A model generated the notes under the pieces. The model ran no database searches. It worked only from the letters and a program-made list of their open reading frames with translations, and had not been told where the DNA came from. A stretch of 64,000 nucleotides of DNA from the NCBI RefSeq assembly GCF_000149955.1, contig NC_030995.1, forward strand, positions 806,001 to 870,000, read 5' to 3'. Position numbers and translations under genes: made by a program. Source of the DNA: Fusarium oxysporum f. sp. lycopersici 4287. Taxonomy: Eukaryota; Ascomycota; Sordariomycetes; Hypocreales; Nectriaceae. Numbering within the stretch: position 1 is the first letter of the stretch; each line of letters opens with the position of its first letter. Shown one piece after another: positions 1 to 11,123 of the stretch.

Positions 1-2261
1 GAGACTTGGCCTGCTCTTCCTTGACTTCACCGGCTTCAGGACGAGCTGGCTCATACTCTCTACCCTTTCGCTTTCCATTAGAACCCTTGATGTTTTCCAA
101 TTCTAGGCCAACAATCTGGTGGACAACGATGCTGAGAATACCAGAAGGCCACAATGGGTCGGGAGGGGTGTGAATGACTGCATCTTCCTCCTTGGTGTCG
201 ATCGTACCCTTGTTCTCTTGAAGCTCAGGCTTGTCTGCGAGAGCCTTGGGAAGGTTGAGATCTCGGCCATCAGTTCGAAGAGCCTTTCGGAATTGTGTCT
301 TGCCAAAGAAGCCGACTTCCCAGTGAAGTTCTCCGGGCATTTCGCTGTCTGCCTTGACACCTCGAAGCTTGGAAACCTGAGGGAACATTTTACCAGGGTG
401 CTGGATAAGCTTCTGAATGCTGAGCTCGACCTTGCCAACGACATCATCAGCAGAAGATCGATCACTGTCCCAAAGCTCAACCGAAAGCTGCTCGTCAGCC
501 TTGAGAAGATCAGCAGTAACCAGAAGGCCAGCGCTCTCCTCAAAAACGGGGTTAAGATCGTCCTGGATAACACGAGTACAGAATTGGGGCTTGGAGAACT
601 TGCTCCAGCTGATGGTGATGTAAGGATCAGAACCACCACCCTTGCTTCCACGCTGGTCCTGCTTGCTGAGACCAGTAGCCTTGTGGATGCGAACGAACAT
701 GACACCAAGAGCCAATGTCTCCTTCTTGATGTCGTCACCCTGGAGCATCTTGCTAAGATCTAGAGACAGACTCTTGGGGGCCACATACATCGAAGCGGCA
801 GCACCAATGGCCCAGTTGACAAAGTTGGAGATGAGAGGCAGGTTAAGAATATTGACACCCTTCTCGATCATAGGGGTACATCCAGCCTGGACCTTAGGAA
901 TGCCCATAAGCGTGAAAGTGAGAGTTTTGAGGAAAGGAGGGTCAGGGGTCAATTGGAGTCGAATTCGAGCGGTCGCAACAAGGCCTTGAAGTTCGACCCA
1001 AATGGGCAAAGGAACACCAAATAGGCCCTTGACTCCGAGGTAGAAAACAAGCTGCATACCCATGTTGCGCGCTTTGGATGCGATATCCGCGCCGGAGGGC
1101 TTCGCATGATAGGCGATAGCAACCTCGAGGTTGTAGAACGAGCCAGCTTGCTCATTAGCCGCGAGTTCTTCAGGGTCGGTGGTCTTCTCGTTCTGTCGAT
1201 GCTGCTCGTCCTTGATGTCTTGGACGTGGGAGTCGGGAAGAGCACGCATGTTGAGAATGCGGATAGGATTGTTGCCCTGGGAAATATCTGCAACGCGAAC
1301 GTTCTCAATAACACCAGGAACCGAGGCCGCCATAACATCTTCGAGACTACTAAAGTTAGTACCAATCATGCCATTGGGAATTTTTACTTACGTATCAGCA
1401 ATACCAGCAAACATCTCAGGGTTGATCAGCCCCCACATGATTCCGAGCATGGTGTTCATCCATTCAACCGACTCAGGAATCAAGTTTGCGGTGGCAGTCT
1501 CACCACGCTCTTGCTCGCTAGACCATTCTAGATCTCTACCCTGACGAATCAGGTCTTTTGTCCAGAGGAAAACACCAGAAGCTACGCAGAAACCCAAGGG
1601 AATAAGACCAAGAAGGCGACCGCCAAACATCTTTCCAATAAAAACGATTGCGGCGAAAATACCGATACACAAAACATTGCTGCGCTGCTCGAGAATCTCG
1701 AACATAGGTTCGTAGCTGACTGAAGGAGTCTTGTAGAACACTACTGATGTCTTCTCGCTTCGAATGGGGACATCTGATGTCGCACCCTCTTGGACGGGGT
1801 CAGGAGGTGCTGTGACATCTTGGGCGTAACGGTACTCTTCACCAGACTGTTTTGACGAGGTTGCGATGGTGGCAGGCTTCCCTAGGTTCTCGTTGGGAAT
1901 TGATAGCTGAAACTGTCAGTCCTTGCTTCTTCCTTAATAAAATACTGGTGCCTACCTGGGGGTTTTCAACGGCCTCCTTGTAATCAATGTCGGTATCTCG
2001 AATGCCAACATCCTTTCCTGTCACAGGATCACGTACGGTACGGATGTCCTTTTGTTTTCTAAGAGCTTCAGCTCTATCATTTTTATGATCCTTTGTCTCG
2101 CCATGGATCTTGTTCTGCTTAAGTTGCTCGTCAATCTCAGCATCACGGGCCTTCTTGTTCTGATCCAACTGGTCCATGAACTGGCGAACATTAGGCACAC
2201 GGTTCTGGGCGCTGTAATGCTGCCCAGCCGCAGGGATCTGCTGCTGCTCAAACTGCGACAT
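1..2261 (-). CDS. SMP/C2-domain membrane protein (tricalbin/Mug190-like), 3' part beyond window
   Basis: Probable ER membrane-contact lipid-transfer protein of the tricalbin/extended-synaptotagmin type, closest in layout to fungal Mug190. The start is the ATG at 2261 (MSQFEQQQIPAAG); introns at 1907..1955 and 1350..1391 keep frame. About 723 residues are visible. A polar N-terminus is followed by a hydrophobic hairpin-like segment at roughly 180-220. The SMP domain opens near residue 248 with SVEWMNTMLGIMWGLINPEM. A first C2 domain starts near 487 (MFVRIHKATGL, then SDPYITISW) and a second near 670 (LSIVVHQIVGLELENIKG). The gene runs off the left edge, so the C-terminus is unseen. Known for the family: SMP domains bind lipids and C2 domains dock on membranes. 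The Mug190 assignment over tricalbin is inference from the long N-terminus. Confidence 0.85.
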
Positions 2262-2979
2262 GATGGCGAACCTCAAGGCAGACAGAGAATTAAGCTGGTG
2301 GTTGAGCTCCCCAAGTCGGGTATAATGATGAAGAGAGAAAGAGGAGGAGAAGAAGAGAACAGGGAGAGAAGTGAAATACTGATATGACACCAGAATTGAT
2401 TAGCGTCACACAAATAACACTACTTGGCCCATTGCGATTGATTCATCGCTTTGGGATGGTTGCTTGAAACGCAATCAACCAAGGAAAGCAATCAAGTGCA
2501 AGGCATGATTGAGGTCGATGACGTCGATTATCTGTAAGTACGTAGCTCACATACAGGGAGCTTTGGCCCCGGGACGATCAGTTTTAGCGGGCAAAAAGAG
2601 CCGCGTCAAGGCAAGTTACAGGGGAGAGCTCCCTGCACTCGTGGCTGGGTGTTTAATTCCAGAGCGCCACTAACCGCCATGAATGACGTTGATGGTCTTA
2701 TCAGCAGTATCTTCATAAAAGACGATGATGTCTGTCTATTCAGTGATAATTGAAAGATAATTATAGGCACAATATCGTGATAACTCATCAGATCATCTTG
2801 TTTCATGCATGCCAAGACTGCTGATCGCTGATCAAGATACAAGAGTTCAGCCAGACAGGGAATTCTCAAGCATCAACATCCATGGCATGATCATCCCCAA
2901 CCCCACCACCAAAAGCTTGCGTAAATGGCTTGGCCAAGCTTGGGACACCAATGCCAACTCCAACTGACAGCTTCTCTGA
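2262..2979. other. Intergenic, 5' side of the SMP/C2 gene
   Basis: Contains the promoter and leader of the SMP/C2 gene. An in-frame extension upstream of its ATG exists but has no family similarity, and purine-rich leader sequence suggests UTR. No coding signal, RNA gene or repeat is evident in the remainder. Confidence 0.6.
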
Positions 2980-3566
2980 TTAAGAACTAGAAGCAGGGGC
3001 TTCGCCTGCCTTTGGATCAATCTCTTTACCCGATAAATCAACTGCTGGTTCAGCGTTATGTAAGCCATCGAGCTTCATGTATTGAAGTGAGTCGAGATCG
3101 ATATTGTTGAACTGCCGCACCTGCAAACTTTCAGTAAGACCTTTCTACGATAGTGGTTCATATCACCCACACTGATGCCATAGCGAGGAGCCTCAGGCCA
3201 TACCCTCGCAAAATCGATACCGATGCTGGCACCGCATTTGGGGCAGAACATGTGATCGCGAGCCTTTGTGTTGAATTGATATCGTGAGACACGCTTGTCT
3301 GAGTCGTTGTGCCAGGTCACTTTCTCATACGCTGGGTCTAATTATTCGGGTCAGCATTGTCCGAATATAAACCTTCAGTCATTCATACAAACAAGAAGGT
3401 AACCTCCTCGACGGCAAATGGAACAATTGCAGTTTATGACCTCATGCTTGGGCAGAGGAGGAGAGAGTGCTACTGAGAGGCCGATATAGCCACAGTGACA
3501 GCCTGCCTCGTAGGTGGCCTCAGGTCCGCCAGCATTGGCGAGCTTTTCGAGATACTTAGCAAACAT
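2980..3566 (-). CDS. GFA/CENP-V domain zinc protein (glutathione-dependent formaldehyde-activating enzyme family)
   Basis: A 161-residue protein of the GFA/CENP-V (DUF636) family, small zinc proteins related to enzymes that condense formaldehyde with glutathione. Three exons are joined by introns at 3338..3388 and 3121..3170, with phases 1 and 0 closing exactly. Visible family motifs are GCHCGYIGLSV near residue 23, NCNCSICRRGGYLLVYP across the first junction, RDHMFCPKCGASIGIDF, and the C-terminal VRQFNNIDLDSLQYMKLDG created by the second junction. All expected zinc cysteines are present. The ATG at 3566 is chosen because it places GCHCG at the usual distance; an ATG-like start upstream is possible. 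The actual substrate cannot be read from sequence. Confidence 0.88.
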
Positions 3567-4083
3567 GTTGCAGTCGTTTTTATCGTGCGTAAAGTTGAAA
3601 AATACCAAAGAAGAGATCGTAGGCGAGGCTCTCGGTATTTAAGAACGAATTGGCCATAAGCAATTGACAATTCGGATGAATTTCGCGTTTCAGCGCGTGC
3701 CTCGAAGTGGTATAACTAACCCAGACCTCTAATTGCCTATTTTGGACTCCGACAATCCAGTAGTTCCATCGACTGGGGACGAACGATCCTACCGTCAATG
3801 TCGGAATTCCGTGTCTACATTAACACTGACCGCTCTGCAAGTCTGTGTATACAACGAAGCTCTGTATTGTATGTTTGGTTAATAAGACATTGTAATTCAA
3901 TCTCGAAACTGGTGCCAATCTAGAGTAATATTAGCACCTAAGAAATAGATCACAGCGATTACCAAGGCTACCCTAAAACTCCATATTCACCCATGGGCAT
4001 AGTAGTTTTGAGGTACCGTTAGGAATGGTACATTTTGGGATATGACAATGAGGAGTTCTTGATTCTTTAATTGTCATTGTTAA
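3567..4083. other. Intergenic
   Basis: Between the GFA gene start and the 3' end of the DUF3669 gene. Only short overlapping frames without family features are present. AT-rich towards 3840-4080, which likely includes the DUF3669 3' UTR. Confidence 0.6.
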
Positions 4084-5094
4084 CTATTTTCCCTTGGCTA
4101 ACTTTGGCCCCTGCTCGATAATACTGATCAATAAACTAGGAAGACCTCTTGCGGACTCCTCCTCTTTCTTCAACATCTCCTCACTTACTTTCAGATAATG
4201 GTCCTTGAAAGCACTCCATAACTCCGTATCAAATCCATCCGCAGATCCAGGTCGAGGGTAATACGGATCATTGCGCCAAAAACACTCAGCAGCTGTTGCA
4301 GCACCAGTTTCATCCATTGTAATAGGATCGCAGCAATCAAAGTCTATAATCCACATGGAATGAGGCCCAAAGATGGTTGTATCAAATGGGCTGTTTGGGT
4401 GTGAGTGTGAAGTTGGGCGTGATCGAGCAAGAACGAATTCGACGTCGTTGGCGTCAATTCGAGCGACCCAGTGAAGAAACGCGAGGCCTTCCGCAATGAC
4501 TTTTGCGTAGCTGTGTACATTGAGACCAAGCTCTATCATTCGGTCAAGGTGAAGTGGGAAGTTTCTTAGACTGAAGAAAGTGCTGCGGTTTGTGTCTCCC
4601 CAATCCTTCTTCCTGCGGCCAAGATACGGGCGGATGAGGCAGTGCTCGTTCTTTTTGTCGTTGATTATAGCATCTTGGTCACTCCCTCCTCTTGCAAATT
4701 TGGAGACCAGTAGCTTTCTAACGTCTTCTGAGGGCGGCTGAACCTTTTCGCTGAGCAATGCGTTACAAGGTTTTGAGCCTGGTGGGAGTCGGGGGAGAAC
4801 CAGGGACCAGGCCTCGTCTTCTTTGTTAAGAAATCCACGACAAAGAGGTATTCGGAAGTTTCGTGCATGTTGTGGATTCAGCTGAAGAGATTGAACAACA
4901 AGTTGATGTATGAAGTGTTCATTTGTAATGGATCTGTGCGGATCGCCATCTTCTCTTTTGATGCAGGAGGGGGTGCTGTTGTCTTTTGACGAGTCTGCGT
5001 CAGCCCAGACACTTCCACAACAGCCAGTGCCAATACGTAAGAGCTTTCTTGGAGATGATTGAGTAGTGAGATCGTGGCTAACTCCTGTTGCCAT
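4084..5094 (-). CDS. DUF3669 domain protein
   Basis: Single-exon 336-residue protein. The C-terminal part carries the fungal DUF3669 signature: MWIIDFDCCDPITMDETG near residue 246, then ECFWRNDPYYPRPG and a WSAFKDHYLKVSEEML helix. The N-terminal part has an RIGTGCCGSVW segment resembling a glycine-rich nucleotide loop. Together with the IIDFDCC motif this recalls a diverged kinase/phosphotransferase fold, which is inference only. Function of the family is unknown. No signal peptide or membrane segment. The ATG at 5094 is the first in frame and precedes all conserved sequence. Confidence 0.82.
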   Translation of the reverse strand: MATGVSHDLTTQSSPRKLLRIGTGCCGSVWADADSSKDNSTPSCIKREDGDPHRSITNEHFIHQLVVQSLQLNPQHARNFRIPLCRGFLNKEDEAWSLVLPRLPPGSKPCNALLSEKVQPPSEDVRKLLVSKFARGGSDQDAIINDKKNEHCLIRPYLGRRKKDWGDTNRSTFFSLRNFPLHLDRMIELGLNVHSYAKVIAEGLAFLHWVARIDANDVEFVLARSRPTSHSHPNSPFDTTIFGPHSMWIIDFDCCDPITMDETGAATAAECFWRNDPYYPRPGSADGFDTELWSAFKDHYLKVSEEMLKKEEESARGLPSLLISIIEQGPKLAKGK

Positions 5095-5649
5095 GTCTGA
5101 GCCGGTGTGAGTGCTGCCTTATGAAAAGAGACCTTGAGATTATGTGATCGAGGAGGTTGCAACTTGAAGATGAATGAGGGTGGCGGGAAGTATGAGTCTA
5201 TGCTTGCGTAAGTCATAGAGTTTAGCTTCACCACCAACACCACACGCTCATCTCAACCGTTGCTACTCACTTAATCATACTCTCATCGAAAGTTATATAA
5301 GTTTCGATATATCTACTTAAAAGGGCATGGTACTCATCCTACAGTTGAAAGCAGATATTGACCAATCTTGACAGGGCTTCATACACTCATCTCACAAGCC
5401 AATCAACGCCTCACCTGAGGAGAGCATTCTGACACTCAGCAATAGTGCAATCATCACGGTTCCAGTATTTCGTGTATGAAATGTGCCAATGTCAATGCGA
5501 TGAAGCCTTGCGCCTGGCCTTTCCTCGCCTCGACGGTGGACAATGTTCTTCTTCACAGTTCTTCTCAACCTACCTTAGAGTGCACCCCAAGTTTAACGCA
5601 GGTGAATCACGATAACTCCCTCCATGGTTCGCCTGAATGCAAATAGCTT
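5095..5649. other. Intergenic
   Basis: Shared space between the promoter of the DUF3669 gene and the 3' end of the carboxylesterase gene. No coding signal or repeat is recognised. Confidence 0.6.
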
Positions 5650-7609
5650 CTAGTTTCCAAAAACCGTCAAAGCATGCTCCGCCATCCACTCCATGCCCCC
5701 AGCTCTCCAATCATCAACCTCAATATGCGTTCCATTGATGTTGAAGACCACACCTTTCCCATTGGGCCCATCAGACAGTTCATAGGTAGGCCACTTGTTA
5801 CCATTGAATAGTTCCGGCCCAGAATCGCCATTCGGATCAAGGTCATTGATGAAGTTGATCCAAGCAGTACTGATCGTCTTGGACATGGCTTTAGCATCGG
5901 CTGGATATGTTCCATTACCTCCAAATGGATTAGGCTCATATCCATCACCATTGGTGTTAAGAAACACAAAAGCGACCTGAAAAGGTTAGATGTTTCTCAC
6001 TGATATAGATTCCATGGTCTTACTTCTTGGAAATGTCCCACTCCAGCCTCCGGTGGCTGTCCGTTCGGCCTGATATTGAAGCGATATACATAGCTGGGTA
6101 CGCCATGCTTTGCCCAAGCCTTGTTCGCACGACGTCGTTGGTACTGCATGACATAGTCTCCGAATATTGCGTTATCTCGACGATACTGAAGTCCAAATTC
6201 CTCAGCGTACCCATCACCTGGTTGAATAACGTGTGGCCAGGTCTCCAAGGACGGGATTCCGATGCTTTGGTTGTTGGGATAGCGCTCCAGCAGCTCATCG
6301 ACGAGTCCGTCTCGGATCTTTCCAGTAGTCTTCTCAACTCCGTATGGAATCATCATGACCTTGATCCCTGCTCTTAAATCATCATCGTCGTCAACACGCC
6401 TAAAACCAAAAGATGTCCCTTCATCTGTATTCGCTCCTATAAGAATTGGTATTTTGAGGAAACGCCCACTGGCCAATTGGTTCGTAGTATAATCCGCAAA
6501 GAAGTCACCATCCAAGACAGGAGCCCAACTTTGGCCACCGCTGGATCGCAAAGCTAAGTCAATCTCCTCAGAAGGCACCCTGCGTAGGCAGTCTAGAGTC
6601 GAGTCTGACCCCGCCAGCTTCTTACATGATGGAACAGCCCTGACAAAAGAGTCGTAAGTACCCTGTGGACGCTCAGTCGCATTGAAGCCACCTGGGTATC
6701 GGCCAAGGGGTGCGCCAAACCCGGACTCCCCAATAGCCCCCCTGAAGAGACCATCGTCTCGTCCTTACATGGTCAGAGATGATTCAAGGTTAGGCGGCTT
6801 GTACATACCATTAAACGCGAACACTTGAGCAGCAACACTTTCGGCGCCAGAGCTCTCCCCAAAAATGGTGACTTTGTTGGGATCGCCCCCGAATACCGCG
6901 ATGTTCTCGTTGATCCAACTGAGTGCAAGTCTTTGATCACGAAACCCAAGATTCGCAACACCTTCTTTGATGGCCTCTTTACCCATGAGGAACCCGAATG
7001 CCGAAAGACGATAATTGAGGCTGACTCCAATGACTGGCTTCCCCAGTGCAACACTTTGCTCAACAATGAAGGAAAGGTTGTATCGCGGGTCCGCAGCACC
7101 ACCCATCCATAGACCACCTCCATGAATCCAAGCAGCGACTGGAAGACCATGGTTGTGAAGGCCTGCAGGTCGCACTATATTTAGATACAGACAATCTTCG
7201 GACTGCTCGAAGCCATCTTGATCCCATCCGTAGCCGTAACAATGAACCGGATACTCATGTGCTGTTCGGATACCGTCCCATGTTGTATTGAGTCCTTGGG
7301 CTATGGAGAAACGCACTGGTGGCTGCACAGGAATTAGCCGGCCGTGGCAACGAGGATCAATTCGGGAGGTACCTGAGCAAATGGCACACCAAGGAAGTAG
7401 TCTTGGTCATATTGAGAATTATATACTCCAGAGTATGTGCCGTTTCTGACCGTAACGAGAGGAGCAGATGTTGTCTGTGGTGGAGGATACAATAGGGCTT
7501 GCGGCAGACTAAGAAGGGCCCTGCCAGCGTCGATAAGAGACATGTTACCGACGAAGGGCATCATAGCAACTGAGTAGAGACTAAGATGATAGGTATTTCT
7601 ATCATTCAT
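5650..7609 (-). CDS. Type-B carboxylesterase/lipase
   Basis: Alpha/beta-hydrolase of the carboxylesterase B family, expected to hydrolyse carboxylic esters and usually secreted. Four exons; introns 7323..7372, 6764..6808 and 5977..6023 give an uninterrupted 605-residue frame (phases 0, 1, 0). Family landmarks in order: GVPFAQPPVRF at the first junction, SEDCLYLNIV, WIHGGGLWMGG (oxyanion loop), the nucleophile elbow FGESSGAES with Ser near 236, RDDGLFRGAIGESG at the second junction, the acid motif GANTDEGTSFG, and the catalytic-His motif GVGHFQEVAFVF formed by the third junction. The nucleophile reads GESSG rather than the common GESAG, a tolerated variant. The start is uncertain: ATGs lie at 7609, 7564 and 7561, and the N-terminus is only weakly signal-like. 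Confidence 0.9.
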
Positions 7610-8119
7610 AAAGGAAATCCAGGTTCGTATAGGCCAGATCTCTATTGACGCATACAGAAGTCTCCGAAGATCAGGACAAGGTGGTGTAAGCCGAGTTGGT
7701 GATACAGTGGGCTCAAAGAGGCCAACGGTGACTCACTAAATGATAGTCAGACTCTTTTCTCGTATTTAGTTTCAGCCTTCCGATTACTTCTTGGGTACCT
7801 TTTGAAGTTAAATGGCTTGCCAAGCAGTAACGCCGATTACAGGTGTTGGCCAAAGAAGATTGGTATCGGACAGAAAACACCACCTGATGAAAGGGAGGTT
7901 GAGAGCCAGTCGCTTACGGGGGCCTTTGGCGCTTTATAGTGTCATAGGCTGTAGGTAATCATACAGTTAGGTACTGCCGGAGTATTTAGCCATAGGGCCG
8001 TCTGCCCGGAGACAAATTAGAGAAATGGTCAAGATATTGTTCCAATGCCCAGCATATCGTCAGAGGTTCAAGTTTTGTTCAATTGACAGCATTTTTTCAT
8101 TCTGCGACAATATGTTTCC
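7610..8119. other. Intergenic
   Basis: Promoter side of the carboxylesterase gene and the 3' flank of the class II aldolase gene. No further coding or structural signal seen. Confidence 0.6.
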
Positions 8120-9027
8120 TTATTGCAAAAAGTCGCCCTTCGACTCCTTGAGGAGCATCTGATACTCGGGCTCAAACTGCATATACATCGCCTCAGGACT
8201 CCCTGTGTTGTCTTTCGTATATTGCGCCTCCTCATCACTCACGATAGTCTTCTTGAGCTGAGATCCGTTAGGAGCCACGGCAGCTTCTACAAGCAATTGT
8301 GCCTGACAAGTTCGTTCCAAAGCGATGAAGAACGCTGCTGCTTCACCAATCGTACCACCCGAAGTAAGAAGGCCGTGGTTCTGCAAAATGATGTTCTTCT
8401 TGGTGGCTCCAAGAGCATCAGCAAGCCTATTGCCTTCTTCCTTGGCGAAAACGACTCCCCCAAAATTGGCATAGACTGCGAGATCGTTGTAGAACATACA
8501 GCTGTCTTGATTGATCATCTCGATGGGCTTGCCGAAGGTTGACCAGGCGCGGCCGTAGGGACTGTGAAGGTGACAAGCGGCGTTGATATCTGGACGGCGT
8601 TTGTGAATTGCAGCGTGAATGATGAAACCAGCTGTGTTAACCGGCTTCTCTGCACCCCCGATACGATTGCCATTCTCATCAATGTGGACCATATCAGAGA
8701 CGGTCAATAATCCGAAGTGAACGCCGTATGGATTGATCCAGAAGGTATCTGGATCAACAGGATCTACCCATGTTAGTCTGACAGTAAAATATCAAGACGT
8801 TGCTGCAAACCTCTCAAACTAATATGGCCACTACTTCCATCAGCATACCCAAGTTTGGCAAACACACGAAATGCTGCAGCCATTTGCCCCAGCTGCCATT
8901 GTCTTGTAGCTTCTTTGGTGGAAAACTCTGGAATCTTGTAAATGCGTTTCACTTTGCCATCTTGGGCTTTTGCTGTGTTTAGGATGGATTGGCCTGTTGG
9001 GCTAGCTGTGGTGGCAGATGGCGACAT
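8120..9027 (-). CDS. Class II aldolase/adducin domain protein
   Basis: A 286-residue member of the class II aldolase/adducin family (zinc-dependent aldol cleavage in bacterial relatives; fungal members are mostly uncharacterised). Two exons flank an intron at 8764..8810; the join restores GHISLRDPVDPDTFWINP, the canonical family block. The metal-binding HLHSPYGRAW near residue 120 and the second histidine motif LQNHGLLTSGG are intact. The ATG at 9027 is used; the codon two positions upstream is GTG. The gene is divergent from the NmrA-like gene across 751 bp. The substrate is not predictable from sequence. Confidence 0.88.
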
Positions 9028-9778
9028 TTTCACTGACTAGAAATAATAATGAGTCGAACAGTCGATCATGAGACTTATAATAGAGGCAGATTGATCTTAA
9101 TTATATCTGTACTGATGCGGGGTTGATCGCCAGTGATGCTTGATGGCGAATTGATATGCTTCATGATTGGTGGTTGATGAATTGATGAATTGGTTATCCG
9201 ACCATTGGGTTCAAGTTAAAGATTCTGACGAGATATCCTATTGATCACAACAGCCAACAGCAATGCCCAGAAAATATGGCTTTTTTCTCATTTTCTTCTC
9301 GTTCAATTCCGCTATCATGCCACATGCAATTTCTTACGAAACAAACTTACACCAAGCTTCAGCATATCAACATAGAAGGCACCCGCGGGATGCGAATATT
9401 TGTAATCCAGCGGAAAATGATCGTCAACATGGTCAGATTATGCTTATCCGAGATCCACAAAGCCAAGTTTTTAGAAGACGGTCTTTCGGTATTTCGGACT
9501 CTGAAGGTCCGCCTGTATTGCTGAGCGGACTTTCGAGCTTCAAATTATCTAACATATTGCCAAGACGCGGATGATCATGGCGCTCCTTCAGACTATGTTG
9601 CGCCGCAAGTCCGCTTCAATATTTGTCATCTGACATGGATCTCATACTTGACGTGGAGGTGATTGAAATTGTGTATAAAGTCTTGATGTCTGTTGAAGAG
9701 TTGAAATTATCATCATAAGTCAAGCTTCAGATTCACAGACTCTAGTTTACAACTCAACTCCACCAACTCTCCGCCAGT
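9028..9778. promoter_or_regulatory. Divergent promoter region with CGGAC/GTCCG inverted repeats
   Basis: Region between the divergent aldolase and NmrA-like genes. CGGAC at 9495..9499 faces GTCCG at 9507..9511 with a 7-nt spacer. AGCGGACTT at 9524..9532 is exactly complementary to AAGTCCGCT at 9607..9615. CGG/CCG half-sites in inverted pairs are typical for fungal Zn(II)2Cys6 activators; that these sites are bound is inference. Short frames at 9263..9574 show no family features and are not called. Confidence 0.4.
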
Positions 9779-10797
9779 ATGTCTCGTCATATCACTGTCA
9801 TCCCTGCCTCAACCAAGGCTGGTCGAGAGACCATCCGTACTCTTCTAGAGTCTGAGAGCAAACCGACTATTCGTGCAGTCTACCGAGACACTTCCAAAGC
9901 CCCTCCTGAGTTTCTCAAGCATTCGAATTTCGAAGCTGTCAAGGGCGACATTGGAGACGGTGACAGCCTTGATTTTACAGGCTCAAACACAGTCTTTTAC
10001 ATCCCACCTCCTACCTACGATGGGACTGACACCGGTGATTGGGCAACTCGAGCTGGTACCAATGTAAAGAAAGCTCTCGAGAAGGCAAATATCCAGAGAC
10101 TTTTGATCCTTTCTGCTATCGGAGCTCATAACTCAAGTGGCATTGTATGTCTCCTATTCATTTTGAAAATTTCAGCAGAAAACTAACAACAATTCTTTTT
10201 AGGGAGTCCTCAGGGTAAACTACATTTCTGATGAACTTCTCAAGGACTCTGTTCCAGAAGTCTCGATAGTCAGGCCTACCTACTTCCATGAGGACTGGGC
10301 TCATCTCCTCGATGCCGCAAAGGAGGAGAACCCAACTATTTACTCCTGGGTCACACCCATCGACTACAAGATCCCCATGGTATGCAAAACCTTCAAAGCC
10401 TTCAAGAAAGATGAAGGAAAATCATACTAACTTATACTCCAAGGTCGGGCTCAAGGACGTAGCCGAAAACTGCGCCGACGCCCTCTTAGCCGAGACAGCC
10501 AAGCCCAGCCCTCACTATTTCAAAGTTTTTGGCCCAAGAGCTTACGGTTCTCTTGATCTGAAGGAGGCAGTCGAAGAAATCACAGGCAAGAAATATGAGC
10601 TGAAGCTTGTTGAGAAGGACCAGCTACTTGACTACTGGAAGCAAATTGTTCCTGAATTTTATGCTGAAGAGTTCAAGGAGATGACGACCTGCGGCTTGGC
10701 GGACGGCATCATTGCAAAGAACTTCGTGTATGATGAGAATACCGTGAGGGGAAAGGTGGAATTGGTTGATGCTCTGCGCAGCTTGTATAAGAAATAG
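9779..10797 (+). CDS. NmrA-like NAD(P)-binding oxidoreductase
   Basis: A 298-residue protein of the NmrA/atypical short-chain dehydrogenase group, resembling festuclavine/agroclavine dehydrogenase-like proteins. Three exons; introns 10145..10202 and 10380..10443, both phase 0. It has an N-terminal beta strand HITVIPAS, KGDIGDGDSLDF, a VFYIPPPTYDG strand, RLLILSAIGAHNSSG, SIVRPTYFHEDW and the C-terminal GLKDVAENCADALL block. The usual GxxGxxG dinucleotide loop is replaced by PASTKAGRETIR, which keeps only one glycine, so cofactor binding may be altered. No biosynthetic cluster surrounds it. It could be a redox sensor rather than an enzyme. Confidence 0.82.
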
Positions 10798-11123
10798 GGA
10801 CACCTCTGAAGAAGAGAGGGACGAAGACTACCGTACTGTAGGTTCATAGCTTCAAAACAACTATCATCTTATTGCATATGTTTATTAATTGTGATTTACC
10901 ACCAACCTCCCACAGGAGGCAAGATTCAAACCCTTCACGAGATGAATCCTGCCTTTATAAGTTGACATGCTCATAAAATACTGCAAGGTTTAAAGGATAA
11001 GTTTAAAACTAAGGCTAAACTTAGTCTGTTTCGATGTAACTCTAGAAAACTTTAAAATAATATTTTTGATATTAATAAACAGGCTGAATTTCTAAATGCT
11101 TTGCTGTTCCTTCCTAGAAACCC
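10798..11123. other. Intergenic, convergent 3' flanks
   Basis: AT-rich space between two convergent genes; it contains both 3' UTRs. A short imperfect palindrome around 11005-11030 (TAAGGCTAAACTTAG) is present. Nothing else recognised. Confidence 0.6.

Noticed and set aside
2262..2390. N-terminal extension of the SMP/C2 protein
   Set aside because: In-frame but upstream of a good ATG, low-complexity and without family similarity; more likely 5' UTR.
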